DNA from: Siphonodentalium dalli
Taxonomy: Eukaryota; Mollusca; Scaphopoda; Gadilida; Siphonodentaliidae
Direction: 5' to 3'
DNA length: 64,000 nt
NCBI GenBank assembly: GCA_032622095.1
Contig: CP136061.1
Location: 194,686,369 to 194,750,368 of the forward strand
Shown: positions 24,401-39,400 of the stretch, piece after piece
Position numbering within the stretch: position 1 is the first letter of the stretch
Layout: each line of letters begins with the position of its first letter
Position numbers and translations under genes: made by a program
The notes under the pieces: model-generated
What the model was told of the DNA's origin: nothing
Databases searched by the model: none
Seen by the model: the letters and a program-made list of their open reading frames with translations, nothing else

Positions 24401-27400
24401 GGATGGAATTGCTTCTTTTTTCGGTGCTATTTTACCTCGTCATGATATCGGTTTATAAAAGAGCAAATATGCATCGGTGAATATCGAAACTGGGAGCCCA
24501 CTTATCTTCACTCACTCTCTTATAAATTATAAGGTTGGACATTTCTATTTATTTTATAATAGTCATAATTTGTCTTTTAACGTGGATTTGGACTTTTTTT
24601 TTGGACTTTCATCATCACTAAAATTTCTCACTAAATACTGATTGGAAATTCAAACTGATGGGAGAATTTATTTGGCAAATAAACGGCTAATGGGTCATTT
24701 TATATTTGAAACCTCACCTTCTATAGCTTTGATTTGGTCCTCAAGTAGCTCGAAGTCTGTTTTAAATTTCCTCACCACCTTTTCGTCGATGCTATTGGCA
24801 ATGCCATTTCGAACATTCCATATGTTGATCTCATAGGATAGTCTCATTGTTATCTTAGTTAAAGCTGACCCTACAATCTTTCTCCAACTACCCTCCTTCG
24901 GACATTCATGCGGATCCCACTTTGAGAACTGCAATCTGAATTCGGGGGACCTGAACAAATTCATCAGCCCAGCCTTAACAATAGCTATCTGGTTTTCGAC
25001 TTCCTTCTTGAGATCTGTAATTTGATCTTCCGCGTCTAATTCCAACCTTTCGATTTTATGACGTAGGTCTTCAAAGAGTTTTTCCTTCTCTTCTATGCTT
25101 TTGGCATCCATCAGTCTTGTTACTCGTATACTGTAGCGTGCACGCTTCATTATTGAACTCATCCACCTGAAATTAAAAATATTGCATGAGTATGATTATC
25201 TAGAAGTTATATTTTTGAGTTTTGAACCACAGATGCAGCTGGAAGATCGTCCATCTGGTGTTTTTTTTCGGTATAGAAAGTACCTCTTAATTGTGTGATG
25301 GTTATACCATTGCAATAATAAATACTCATTGTCATTGATGAGTAGTTCTCTTAAGAAATGTTCAGATAATAATTTCAACAAAACCATACGCCATAGGTCG
25401 TTTGTTGAACTTATTATCTAAACATTTCCCCCCTGAATATAATAATTCCGCTGTTGTGTTATCTGTTTTTCTGTCTATAATCTGATTTTATTACCTGAAC
25501 ACCCCTCCAAATGAATAATAGACCATTCTGGCCAATGTTCACTTATATCATCGAATGGGAGAAATATTTAGAACAGAAAGGGTTAAGACATTCGAATCAA
25601 ACTGTCGAACTAATTATTTGAACATTTCCCACCTATGACTATGAATCATTCTGCTGTTGTATTATCTGTTTTTCTGTCTGTGATCTGCTTTTTTCACTGA
25701 ACACCTATCCAAATGAATAATATGTCATTTTAACTGGGTGGGAGAATCCAGCTAGTATAGAAAGGTTTAACTGAAGAACTCCAAGCATCACTTAAAGGCA
25801 ATATAACAACGAATAGAGACTTGACCATAAAACGAAATTCATTGATACATTCAAGACAGGAACATAAATGTCTCTGTAAAATAAAACATGTGTTCTACTT
25901 CTAATAATATAGTTTTTTGAAACTTTGAGCTTACCGTTCATTGTACAATCAAAACAACCGTTGGTGTCCCTACACATGATACCAGTGGTCCATAAATACA
26001 ATAAATAGAGCATGTTTTGTCATGGCAACCTGGGTAACAAATATCTAGTCGGATGGCCAATTGATGTAGTTCCATAGCACCATGCTTGCTGCATATCAGT
26101 AGCACATGTTGTGGGTGGTTGTGTGGGTCGTATTGCAGTTTACAAGCCACTTCGACAGAAGACATAAACACGTACCTATAGTGGTTGCCCAATCTGGATT
26201 TGAGAGAGCGAGGAAACAGATCTCTGAACCCACCGAGAAGATCGTCCAATGCCGGATCTTGAACGTCGTACTGTACATTCTTGGTTGCCTGTTCATAACA
26301 TGACAAAATGCTTCAATGGTCTATGGCAAACTGTTTTCATTCGATCATGGAATGTCATACATGCTATTTAAGGAGATGCATAACATTGAAGCCAATTTAA
26401 CACTGTCTATACTTAAAGGCCCACTTAACCCTTTACCCAACAAACCGGCCAAAACCGGCCAAATAAAGCTTCAACAGCCTAAAATATCTTCGGTCTGTCT
26501 CAATAGAACCATACATATATGGATATCACTGGAACCGGCTCCTTGACCACATTGTGATAGTTACAGTTATGCCCTGTGCCAATGCATTCTCTTATATATG
26601 CGAGTCGACCATAGGTCGCCTCGCATATATAAGAGAATGCATTGGCCTAAAAAAACACTTTTTTTTAACACTTTTTACCATTTTTTCTTACATTCTTTAA
26701 CAATTTTATAATTTTTAATGTGTTAAGCCAATGCATTCTCTTATATATGCGAGGTGACCTATGGTCGACTCGCATATATAAGAGAATGCATTGGCACAGG
26801 GCCCTTCTGTTGGGTAAAGGGTTAATCTTCGAATCCCCATATCACACTATATAGAACTTATTCCATAGTATATACCATTTGAGAGAGGAAGCTCCTAAAC
26901 ATTGTATTATCAACTTATCCAGTCGAATAAACTGTGAACATAATATAATTTGGAATATGTTGTGTATAATGTGATCTGGGCATTCGAAAATTAAGATTAA
27001 GTGGGCTTTTAAGTTTAAAGGGACTCAACAATCATCGCCACCGTGTTGTTGTTGTTGAAACAGCTGTTCACTGCCTGTTCCTAACGCTTCTGAAAACTGC
27101 ATGCATGGTTTATCTCCCCTGATTTCTATAAATAGATTGGGGGTATTCCTATGTTTTCAGTGACAGCAAGCATGGTTTCAGGATATCGTTAGAAAAAGAC
27201 GATATTTATTCTGATTTATTGAGCTTAAATTGGCAAAATGCGATCAAATAAGACGTTTTTGTCAGCGCGAAGATGCCGAAAAATTGGAAAGAGCAGCGAA
27301 TGGGGTGTCTTCCGCCATGGATTTTGGGAAGTTCACGAATGTCACAGTGGATTTCCATGCAAATCTGCGGAGCAAAATTCTGAAAGTTACGGAGTTGCAC

Positions 27401-30400
27401 ATACCTGCATACTTCTCAGTCTTCTGAGTGTGACTTGATGCGGTACTATAGTATAAGAAACAGCAGGTATTTATCTGGTGGGTCCGCTTTGTAAATTATA
27501 AAATTTTGCAATAAATATATTTTTGATAATTTTTTTCTGGATTTACATCACTTGACCTACATATTAATTTGTCAGATTTGAAATATCAATATTGAATATA
27601 AAATTCAAAAATAAATACACTAACATCTATACAAGTTCCAATCGGACCTGCCAGATAAATACCTGTTGTTTTCAAATATACCACATCAAGGCACACTCGG
27701 AAGTATGTGCAACTCTAGTTCAGTCATGATCAACGTAGTGCGTATCCTTCCTTGCTGGAAGCAGCAATCTGCGAAAGCGGTCATGTTGACTTGAAGAACA
27801 AATACAGAAAAGAACAAATACAGACGAGATGATGGATCAGTCACAGGCATGCTGTTTGAGGTAAAGCTACCACCCCTCGAAGAATGAAGGAAAGAACAGT
27901 GACTGGTTCAATACCACAAAATAGTCAAGGGGTTGGTTTCAGCCCTGCCTAAAGCCTGATTATCTAGAACACGAGAAGAAAGACACAAGGGAAATACAGC
28001 CAACAAAATTTTAGGACTGTGTCAGTCAAAATCCGGTGGAGAAGGAGGTGTGTAACAACACAGAATCGTTCCAACTTCTGCGTACCAGCAGCTCACAATA
28101 CGAACACTCCTTATTTGTTAAAACAACTGTGGAATTGAACTACCTGGAACAGACTTCAGTCGGTTGTTGATGTCAGTGATATTGACGGTTTTCTATCTGC
28201 TCTGCGAGGGGAACAACAGTATGGAGTGTTTTCAACAATGCTAACAAGGAGCCAGGTGCCAGGGGCCGATCTCATCGGCCCTAAACCTACCAAATAAGTC
28301 TGTTTAAGAATATAAGAATAAATTATTAAAATTGTAAAAAAAATTGTAAAAAAAAAAATTGTTAGGCCAATGCATTCTCTTATATATGCGAGGCGACCTA
28401 TGGTCGACTCGCATATATAAGAGAATGCATTGGCACAGGGTATATGGGTTGATACAAAAATCGACCTGGCACTCAAAGGGTTAAATATTTAAAAATTATG
28501 CTTGTTTATCATATATAATAAATTATTTTTCAATTATTTCGCTTGCTGCTTATATTTATACTCCAAAATAATTTTGGATGGCTCAAACAACAACATTATC
28601 ATTGCATATATTAAGTACTATATGGGAGATTAATCTAACATTTAATGGCTGATTTAAACGCTTAAGCGTAACTCCATTACGCTTAAGCATAATTGGTTTG
28701 TATTGCCTTGCAACGTTATATGTAATGGTAGGCCTACATGTATCTAACTTAGTAAGGTTTAATGTTCTGGGCGGATGGTAAGATTACTAGCATCGTAATT
28801 GACTGCATCAATTTCAGCTTCAGGGGAGTTTTTCCAATTCTATTACGCTTTACTTTAGCGTGAATGCATTATGTGTGATCGTAAATGAATTACGCATAAG
28901 CATAATGTAATACGCTTAAGTATGGTATAATGGAAATCTAAATTACACTTAGGCATTGCGAATTAAGCTTAAATTCATGCTTAAGCATAATGAATTACAC
29001 TTAAGGGTGATTGGCAATTAAATGTGAATTTTGCCTCCCATATGTGTACTATTGTTGTTTCATACACTTTGCCCCACGTGTTTGGTTGTTTCGCACCATA
29101 TATTTGGCCATTTCTCACCACATGTTTTGTCGTTTCCCACAACTGTCATGCGTTGCTTTTGAAAAAAATCCTTTGAAAAAGAACATACAGTAATACCCAA
29201 AGTAATGACCCCTTAACCACACCAGGATTATGGAAAATAATTCAGGATTTAGTTGGAAATATGGCTTGTTGCTATTCGTTGGAAAGCTCTCGTCGAGAGC
29301 TTTCCGATGAATGGCAACAAGCCATATTTCCAACTAAATCCTGAAAAATTACCCATAATTCTGCTGTGGTTAAGTGGTCAATTACTTAATTACTTTGGGC
29401 ATTACTGTATTAAGTTATCTGATGACAACGCGCCAATTGGACACATTTAATTTTTTTTTAAATCCCAAATTGTGACAAAGTTCACGTTATTTAAAAAAAA
29501 ACATATCAATAGACCCAGTCTAAATAAAATTAGACCGTGTTTCATTTCTTTCTTTAATACGAGTCTGGATATCTATCAGACTGCAATATACCTTATACTA
29601 AATGATACGATTCATCCAGATTATACCGGTATGAAACTGGCCACTTGGAAGGAAACATTTATGTGGGGGGGAGACAACCCCACTGTGACATCGTCGCCAC
29701 CTCGCTGACAGTCTGAAGTTAAAATGAACCTGGTTCTCTATGGATGAGTGATTCACCGATAATTGTTACTTTTGGCCTCTCATAACAAAATGCATATATA
29801 CACAAGCGTATGGTAATAGCATATATGAAGACTGGAGAAAATTTCATACTAAAATAGGTTATCAGTACATACAGTAATGCTCTAATTAATCGACCTCTTA
29901 ACCAAAGCAGAATTATGGGTAACTTTTCAGGATTTAGTCGGAAATATATTTCCGACTAAATCCTGAAAAGTTACCCATAATTCTGCTTTGGTTAAGAGGT
30001 CGATTAATTAGAGCATTACTGTACATGTGTATATACCAATCACATGTATATTGAGTTTTTAAAAAAAGTTTCTGAACCCCTTCGGTTGTAAATAGAATGC
30101 ACTCAGTGATTCTGACTTCAAACTTGTGCCTCCTAATTATATAGGTTGATTGAGTTGAAAGGTTAGAAAATCAGTGCCCTCTCTTGAAATTATTTCTTAA
30201 GGAATAATCTCTGTTTCATATTTTGATTACAGTTTAAAGATGGTCTATATATTCTTATTACAAGTTTTATATATTTTCCTGGGTATAAAATAATGTCCGG
30301 AAATGCTTCAATCAATTACTGTTCATTCTATTTTGAATTTTCTGGTATATATACTAGTATACCTACAAATAATTTGTGACATTTTACTGCTTGAGGAAAC

Positions 30401-33400
30401 GTTCGGAGCATAGCAAGCAGGAAAATAGTAAAAAAAGATTGTCCCAACTGATTATCAATCAGTTGTAATATTAAATGATAGAAGCGTTTCTGGACTGGTG
30501 TCTTTGACAACTTGACTTATCATTATTATTTTATACCCTAGAAATTATAGAAAACAGTTTAGGAAGAGATGATCCATCTTTAAGCCAATCGAGCAAAGTT
30601 GATCTATTTCTCCATGTTCTTCTAATAGGTGATGTTTTTATCGAATATATTTGCACATTTTACCCACTGCCGCACTGCGAGTGCATTGGTCCCTTTAATA
30701 TTTCATGTAAAAGTGGTGAAAACTGTAATATTAAACAAGAACAATAGCTTTAGTTAACACAAAATTCACTGAAATATTTTCACAGTGGGGTTTCTGTGAG
30801 GAAAAAAATATTTGTTTTCCTCATAGAATCTCCACATATATATTCAGACAGACAGATGAGGAGGGGTGTTGAAAAATGCTTGGGGAAAACAGTTGTAAAG
30901 AGGGAAAGAAATTGGTTGCGGGGCTGGGTGAATTGCAGAAATGGTCAAAGGTAAAAAAGTAACATACGTGTCTGAATATATATTAACACCCCCCCCCCCC
31001 CTCCAGAGCAAATTGAAATAATTTAAATCCATATACCCTGCTTTTCTCATGGCATTTGTTTTGGTGTTTTTGGTGATTAAAATTAACTTATGACTGAGAT
31101 TAATCCTTCAGTCATGATACTTTTCCAAAAATGACATTTTTTTGTATTTTTGTCTGTTTAACAAATGTTGGGGCATAAATAGAAAAAAACAATCAGTAGA
31201 GAGTGCACTGGCTTAGAAGTTCAATACAAGTATTGTTAGCTTAATGCATTCTCTTATATATGCAAGGCATCCTATGGGAGACTCGCATATATAAGAGAAT
31301 GCATTGGCACAGGTTTTCAAAAAAAATTCATGAAGCTCCAGTTATGGAAGGATTAATCATAAATAATGGTCTCCCATATGGCACCTTGTATATATAAAAG
31401 AATGCACTGGCTTGCATAGTCAAGATAAATGTTGTTAGGTCAATGAATTCTCTTAAATATGTGAGTCTGCCAATGGGAGACTGGCATATATAAGAGAATG
31501 CATTGGTATAGTGTTTTTGCAAAATTTCAGGAAGCTCCAGTCATGAAATGTGCAAAATTATTTGAACTTTCCTCTTAGAACACTTTAAATTGTAAAAATA
31601 TAGCATCGCAAGGTGTTTGGAAATCCCTTCAGTTTGTAAGTCTAACACACAATTTGTTCAAAAATAGTTTTGTCTTCATCATAGACTAATAAAGAAATCA
31701 TGTTTTGTACACAATCTACATTGTAGTCAGAAAATTATTACTAAAACAATGAAAAGGCTGTACAAAAAATTTCTAGTTTTTGAAATATCTGACCATCATA
31801 TATTGAATTTGGCTCAGTGTGATACACTCCCATTCTTGAAAACACACAACTTGAAAAATCCTTACTCTAACAGATGGATTAATAATTATCTCTTTCTGTA
31901 ACAATTATTTTATAGTTTCCTGTGTATAACATAATAAATATGAATCGAAGACCCTTGCCTGGAAACACTTCTATCAATTAGTATTATAATAGTATACAAT
32001 CAATTTCCAGTATTTTAATGGTATCTCCGGCTTATTTTTATAATTTTATAACCAGTAAACTATACAACACATGTTAGAGGAAGAGATAATCCATCTTTAG
32101 TGAATCCTGGAAATTTGTAAATGATTAAATTTCTTCTGTAAAGCAGGAAAATAAAATCTACAAAACATGCAGTTGGAAGGACTTGGGAGACTCGAATATA
32201 TAATATAACCATTTCTTGATGGGAACTGCGCTGGTGGAGCAATGAATCATGTGCCAGTGCATTCCCTTATATTTGCAGATACCATACTAGGTAGCCTCAC
32301 ATATATAAGAGAATGCACTGGCTTACAAGGTCAAGGTAAATATTGTTAGGCCAATGTACATGTAATGTATTCTCTTACATATTCTAGGATCCCTACTGGA
32401 AACTACCATATATAAGAGAATGCATTAGCACATGGTTTTTTCGCAATATTTCCAATGCTCCAATCATGGAAGGGTGAATGCTGCTCCCATAATGAAAGGG
32501 TTAATTGATTTTATTCCAAATAGACATTTTTTGTTTTAGTTTTAGTTCCGACCCTCCAGGTTTGGTATTTTGTCTCATAAATGAACCACATACAGTAATG
32601 CCCTAATTAATCGACTGCTTAACCACAGCAGCATTATGGGTAACTTTTCAGGATTTAGTTGGAAATATGGCTTGTTGCCATTCATCGGAAAGCCATATTT
32701 TCGACTAAATGCTCAAAAGTTACCCATAATTCTGCTGTGGTTAAGGAGTCAATTATTTAGGGCATTACTGTACTATGATGGTGGTGGTTCTGCTGAGTTT
32801 AGTAAGGCCAAATCAAATTAATGTTCTGTTTCTGAGACACTGCCACTTCATTATTATATGGGAGAGATTTCCGATGAATGGCAACAAGCCATATTTCCGA
32901 CTAAATCCGGAAAAGTTACCCATAATTCTGCTGTGGTATTGGAGTCGACTAATTAGGGCATTACTGTAGTTTTGATTACTCTGACTACTGATGGTATACA
33001 TGTACTAGCACCTGCCATAAATCATGAATAACAGAGGTGAATCATGAGTACCGGATACAAAAAATATAGGATAGAAGCCATGGTTATTTCACACTGTTAT
33101 AAATATGAAAATAATTACATTTTTGCTGCTGAAGTATTGTCCATAACTCCAGCTCATCAAGAAGTATGAGACTGAATTATATCAAAATATGTCATTTTGA
33201 CAAAAAATAATCAATTTGATGCTCAATGACAATTATTCTCAGTGAGATATATCATACAGTTCCAGGAGATTTCACTCCATTGTCACTATCCATATTTTCT
33301 TATCTGGTACCTGCTGGTACACAGAAAAATCACCTATTTGTTATTAGTATTCAGAATAGGAGTCTGGGGTCCGCCATGGGAGGGAGGGACATCATCAATA

Positions 33401-36400
33401 TCATGAAGAGATATATTTAAGAAGACTTATTTTAAATGATTTATTAATAAGGTACTTAACACAATAACACATGTATGAATTTTCACTAATGAATTAAATT
33501 TAATATAATTAAAAAGTCTGTTAATAACTGAATATCACAATTGACTGTCACTAGCTGTGATAGACTTGCAATTGAATTTATTAATTGAGTAATTGGCAAT
33601 CATGAATATTTTTGTGGGACAAACCCCAGCTTCTGGCATGATTTAGTCCTTGTTTAAATTATTGTTGAATGTTGGGTCAACAGCCTGGAGCTATCTAGTT
33701 GAAATTGAAGAAACCCCCTCCCCTAGATCATGCCATGAATCTTTACTCTGCTTATCGCCTGTAGAGATCTTATTCCATCAGTACAAAACTTGGGAACTTT
33801 TTTATGTTTTGATAGGGAACTTTATAACATTGAAAAAACAAGGCAGGGAACATATTTATTTGTTTATAATTGTTCCTCGATAATCAACTTCAAAGTATGA
33901 GGGAAATTCCATGATTGTAAGTGCGCATAGCAAACTCACCCGTCAAGTCTGTTAAATAATGTCATCTCGAGCTGGCACTTTCGCCTACTTATGAATAAAC
34001 TGTTAAGCGACAGGTATTAACAAAGAAATATATTCCCGTGTTATTTTTTCAGCTTTATAAGGTTCCCTATCAAAACCTCAAAAAGTTCCCAGGTTTTTCA
34101 TTGGTACAATATGATTTCTACGGGCATTAGCCTCTGGGAGGCCAAATTGCCATTTAGTAATGAAGTGTGATTAAGCGCAATTAATTGCACTTGAGCGCAA
34201 TTAATTGCACTTAAGCACAAATAATTACACTTAAGCAGAATTACTTGAACTTATCATTGTTCTTAAGCGCAATCATTGATCTTAAGTGCAGTCGATTGCG
34301 CTTAAGCATAGTAATTTGTTCTTGAAAACATAATTATTTGTGCTTAAGCGCAATCAATCTTGCTGTGCGCAATCAATTGGCTAATCTTAAGCGCATTTCA
34401 TGGTTATATGTAACTATTATATAAAACACCCCTGGTGAATAAATAGGTTTATCCATAACTCAACCTTATAGTTCTTACTGACATATCACCTCTTGTTTTC
34501 ATTAGTTTGGATGGGTAGGGAGCAAGTCTAAGTTCTTTATTGATATGGTAGACTCGCGATAGCATTACCTTCTGTTTTAGTTCAGGCAATTCGTGATAGC
34601 ATTGACTTCTGTATTAGTTGGTGCAACTTTGATTTTCGAGTATATACCGGTATACATGTGCACCATATGAGGGAAGCAGGTCCTCAGTGACACCATATTC
34701 GCGCTACAGTTTATGACATGGACATACTACAAGAGACGCTGATTTAATAAAACTACCAGAGCTCGAGGAGTGAGACACCAAAGCTCCCAGAATGAAACAC
34801 ATATTTTTGGGACAGGGATGCTGATAATATGACAATATTTAGGGTTTTTCACACGATTTAAGTAAATAAGTAAACCCTCATACAGTGACACCACATTATT
34901 GCTATATGACCATAGCTATGGCCCAAATCTGTGCAAAAATTCTTTAAAAAAAATATATTAAAACATACTAGAGGAGACATCCATTTTTTGGATATAAGGG
35001 ATGCTGATAATTATGACATTATGGATTATCTTTGAATGTTGCACACATACAGTTAGAGGTAACTGTACTAGGCTTATTTAAAAAGGTTAAAATTAGCACA
35101 TGCTCTTCTTGTGATGCTAGGCGATACTCCAGGTTATGACAATTAATATTTTATGGGTAGGCTAGATAGTAGTTACAATTAATTGCACTTGAGCGCAATT
35201 AATCATGCTTAAGTGCAACTCATAATGCTTAAGCATGAATGCCCTATTTGTACTTAAGCACAATATTTTATCGCACTTATGCACAATCGTTTGCCCTTAA
35301 GTGCAATAAATTTTGCTTAAGCGCAATTCAATGTGAATGTGGCCTCTCATAATCATATTACCCAGAGTAGAGATCATTCATGGCATGATCTACACTTCCC
35401 CCAACAAAAAAATATATCTAATATTGGGCCACACATTTTGAAATTAGTCATTTTAATACTATACGGGTCACTGTTGAGACTTGTTGAATTTGAATCTGCA
35501 GGGTCTGTATGTAGTCAGTGTAGGCATAATGCAGCCAGTCCAATCCAAAGCCATACATGCATATTAGTACATTTCAGTGTCAAATTGCACTTGCTACATG
35601 TACATTTGTCTGACGCTATCTACCCACACTGTTTTTTTTAAATCTGCGTGTTTGAACGATTGGTTCTCCAACAGGTCCCATTGAGACCCGAGTCACTCGG
35701 CTCCTTGGTCATCAGGCTGAGAATTCCCGCTGTTGACAATATTCAATTACAATGTCAACAACACACGAACTTATTCGAAACGAGTTTTGACCAGTTTTCC
35801 AGGCAATAATCGTTGAATTCATATGTGACGACCCAACACTCAACGCACCATACACCGAGTTAAAACTCCGATAATCTAATTCAAATATACGTTCTAACTA
35901 GGTTTTAATTAATTTACTTCGTCTTGAGAATGAGAGTGATTTATTATTCCAAAGTCGTAAAAACAATCGTATCAAATTGGTGACGAAAGGTCGCCGACCA
36001 ATCGGATCGTGCGGATGGAATTGTGGCTAAAAATAGATATCTGCGGGATTCCGCCTTATCATTGCTTCAGTCAATGGGGGTATATTGGTGAAGATTGTTG
36101 TGTCACTTTAAGCATCATTGTTGAATGGTTATTCCATAGGGAAATGTTCAGATAATAAGTTCAAGAAATGTATTATCTAAGCATTTCCCTCAATAAATAG
36201 GGCTTCTTCTGCACTTTTATTAAGCTGTGGTCTGCTTCTATCACATTAACATCTCTCCAAATGAATAATATACCATTCCGAAGTACACTTTTTAACTGAC
36301 TGCATGGGAGAATCCATTCAGTATAGGTTACGACCCTTAACTGGGAACATTATGTTGTTCTAACATAATATATGTCGTTTAGAACTTTATATATTTGGAT

Positions 36401-39400
36401 CTGAACATTTGATCATTTGTATTCATATATATGAAATGAGAGTGAGTCCTCATAAGTTGATTTGTGATGTTGGTGAAATATATATGATTTATGGTGTTAT
36501 CTGCACGGAGAAGGACTAGTGCTTTGACTATTTGTACTTCATTGTCATATGGACAGATCGCGTTCAATGTAGATGGTTCTTGTGATAGATTAATTATGTC
36601 TCTATTTTATTGTGTGTATATATATGGATGTACACTGCCCAATGTGTATATGGCGACACAATAATGACTTATTGGCTCGTATTCACCAACTGAAACTGGG
36701 TTTATTTTATAAACTGGGTAGTTTATTTTATAAACCGGGTAGTTTATTTTATAAACCGGGTAGTTTATTTGGTAGCAACTGAACACACAAGCTACATTAC
36801 TAACGTTTGCGACAGCGTGCATGCTAATGAGGGAGATAGATGGATGGCTTCTGTGTATCTCTTATGTATAGGGATGTGCACTTTTAGCGTTTCTACATTT
36901 TGTTGCACAAGAATGCCAAGATGACTGAACTCTTATTCATTATTTGAAATTTCTGATTAAACAAGCCCACAAACACATGAAATAATAGTTTTAAAAAACT
37001 CAGACAACAAACAAAAACCTCAACTTAAATGCTTGCTAATGACGCAATTTTGAAACTGATAAAATAAATGTTGGTCCCCTAAAGAAAATCTAGTTCATAC
37101 CAACCTGATTAACAGATATATAGTGAACTTGCTTAGCCCTCAGACCAGGGTATGACTTTCCCAGTTTTCGTATCGTGAAATCCTTTACTCTCTGTTCTTC
37201 TTCCTGTGGCACCAAATCCCATTTGTTGCAAACAAATATCGTGGAAGAAGCGTCAAATTCCTCTTCACCGGAATTCACAACGATGCTTAGAAGCTGTTCC
37301 AGCTGAAGGGAAAAAATGCAATACTTACTATGTGTTTTGCATTGTTCTAAGGGTGTTATTTTGATCTCCGTATTAACATGGGCATACTGGGCCCGACTGA
37401 TGACAGTAACACATTAACGTTAATCGGTCATTCAATATTATTATATCGGCTAATTTGATAGGATAATCCTTATTGAAACAGAATCAGCTGATCGCGAATA
37501 TAAATATAGTTTTGCTGCGATGTCGGGTCGTTTGAAATCGTATTTAGGGCAGCGTAGAGACCATGTTATATGTACAGATTTAAAGATGGTCTATATATTC
37601 CTATAACAAGTTTATATAGTCTCCTGGGTATTAAATAATAAATATAAATCGAAGACCACTGTCCAACAATGATTCTACAGATTGATATTGATTTTATTTC
37701 CAATTTTCTGGCACATAAAATACATACAATCAATTCGGGACATTTAACGGACCGCGTTCGTTCGGAGCGTACCATGTGCGACAACTCTATCTAAAGATTC
37801 TAAATATAGTAATGAACAAATATCCCAATTGATTAACCCATTATACCAGAACATATGGATATAAAATCAATATTAATTGATATAAACGTTTCCGGACAGA
37901 TGTCTTCGACGCATGTTTATTATTTTATAACCCCGAAACTATATAAGACGTATTTAGGAAGAGGTAGACCATCTTTAAGCAATGGTATTTTATCTTACCC
38001 GGGATGAGTTTATAAGGTACCTGAATTTACTATGTGTCATTAATTTGGTTTTAATATTTATGAAAATAACTACATTGCACCGAGCCATTTGCATGGAGTG
38101 TTTCATGACACTTTAATAAAGTCCATTTGTTTCTCTACCAAACCATTCCGCGACTGTGCCATTGCGGAACCGTCTCAGTTTGAGTTGCCCAATGATGATT
38201 TTCCTATGCATGTATCACTTCAAATAATCAAACACGAACATCTTTGAAAATGGAACATGTGACATTAACCCTTCCATGACCAGAGCTTCCTAAAAGTTTG
38301 TGAAAACCCTGTGCCAATGCATTCTCTTATAAATGAGAGTCTCCCATGGGGAGAGAATACATTGGTATAACAATATTTACGTTGACCTTGTAATCCAGTG
38401 CATTCTCTTATATATACGACCCTCCCTACGTGATACTCGTATATATAAGAGAATGCATTGGCACATTATCTTTAATGCTGCACCAGCGCAGCTCAGGCAT
38501 GAAAGGGTTAACATAATGCATTATGTCTATATTTACCCGATCCTTCTGTATAGCACCAGGATTTAGGACATAAATGAAGCCGAAAGCTTTCTCGAGATAA
38601 TGGTAAATTCTGTCTGCTGTCCGTTTGTTACCTCCAATTCCCGGGCTGTCGATAATCACCATACCCTCCTGAAGAGATGAAAACGAACCAGACAGGTGAG
38701 ACTGTGGTCTCTTCTTCCCAACTTTTAATTAAGAAAAATCAAGATTGCACGCCTAACACTAGATTACTTGGGGGTTTCAGATTCAATTCAAAAATAGGTT
38801 GAAATTTTCTGATAATTTTATTTTCCAACCAGAATATAAATGTAGTATGAAATATGTTGTGAAAAATGGTTGGTGTTTGCATAAAAACTTTTAAAAAAAA
38901 CATTTCCCCCATTGAGTGAATATTTTGATTAATAATGCACATTTGCAAATTTTGAACATATTATAAGTTGAACTGTTATAGGAGTTAATATTTTTCTATA
39001 AATTAATTTTGGCTCTAATTAGAATTTCTACAACGATAGGAATTTGCTTAGGCTCAAAAGATGAGTGAAGTTGAAATGTAAAATGTGAGCACACTTCACC
39101 CCACCGACGAAACGTACCCCCTTTAAAAACGCCCTCCTGTGGACGTACACACTAACCTGCAAAAGTGGGAATGGCCAGTAGAACTCTACACGATCATACG
39201 GACTCTCCTCTTCGTCATCCACTTCCGTCATGTATTTGTAAACATCCTGGAAGCCCCGATCGCCAGATAACGGTATCTCTCTTCGCCTTGGTGGTTGTGA
39301 CCTATCGTAGACTATGGCACATTTTTTTTCGCTTCTTCTTAACTCGCAGAAGGTCGCCGTGCAACCGAGTGGAGTCTTGGCGACGGGAAGAAAATCTCCG

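Noticed and set aside
27230-27427. 65-codon plus-strand frame with a charged, helical translation
   Set aside because: It partly overlaps an inverted-repeat arm and has no recognised domain. A second frame over the same bases is also open.
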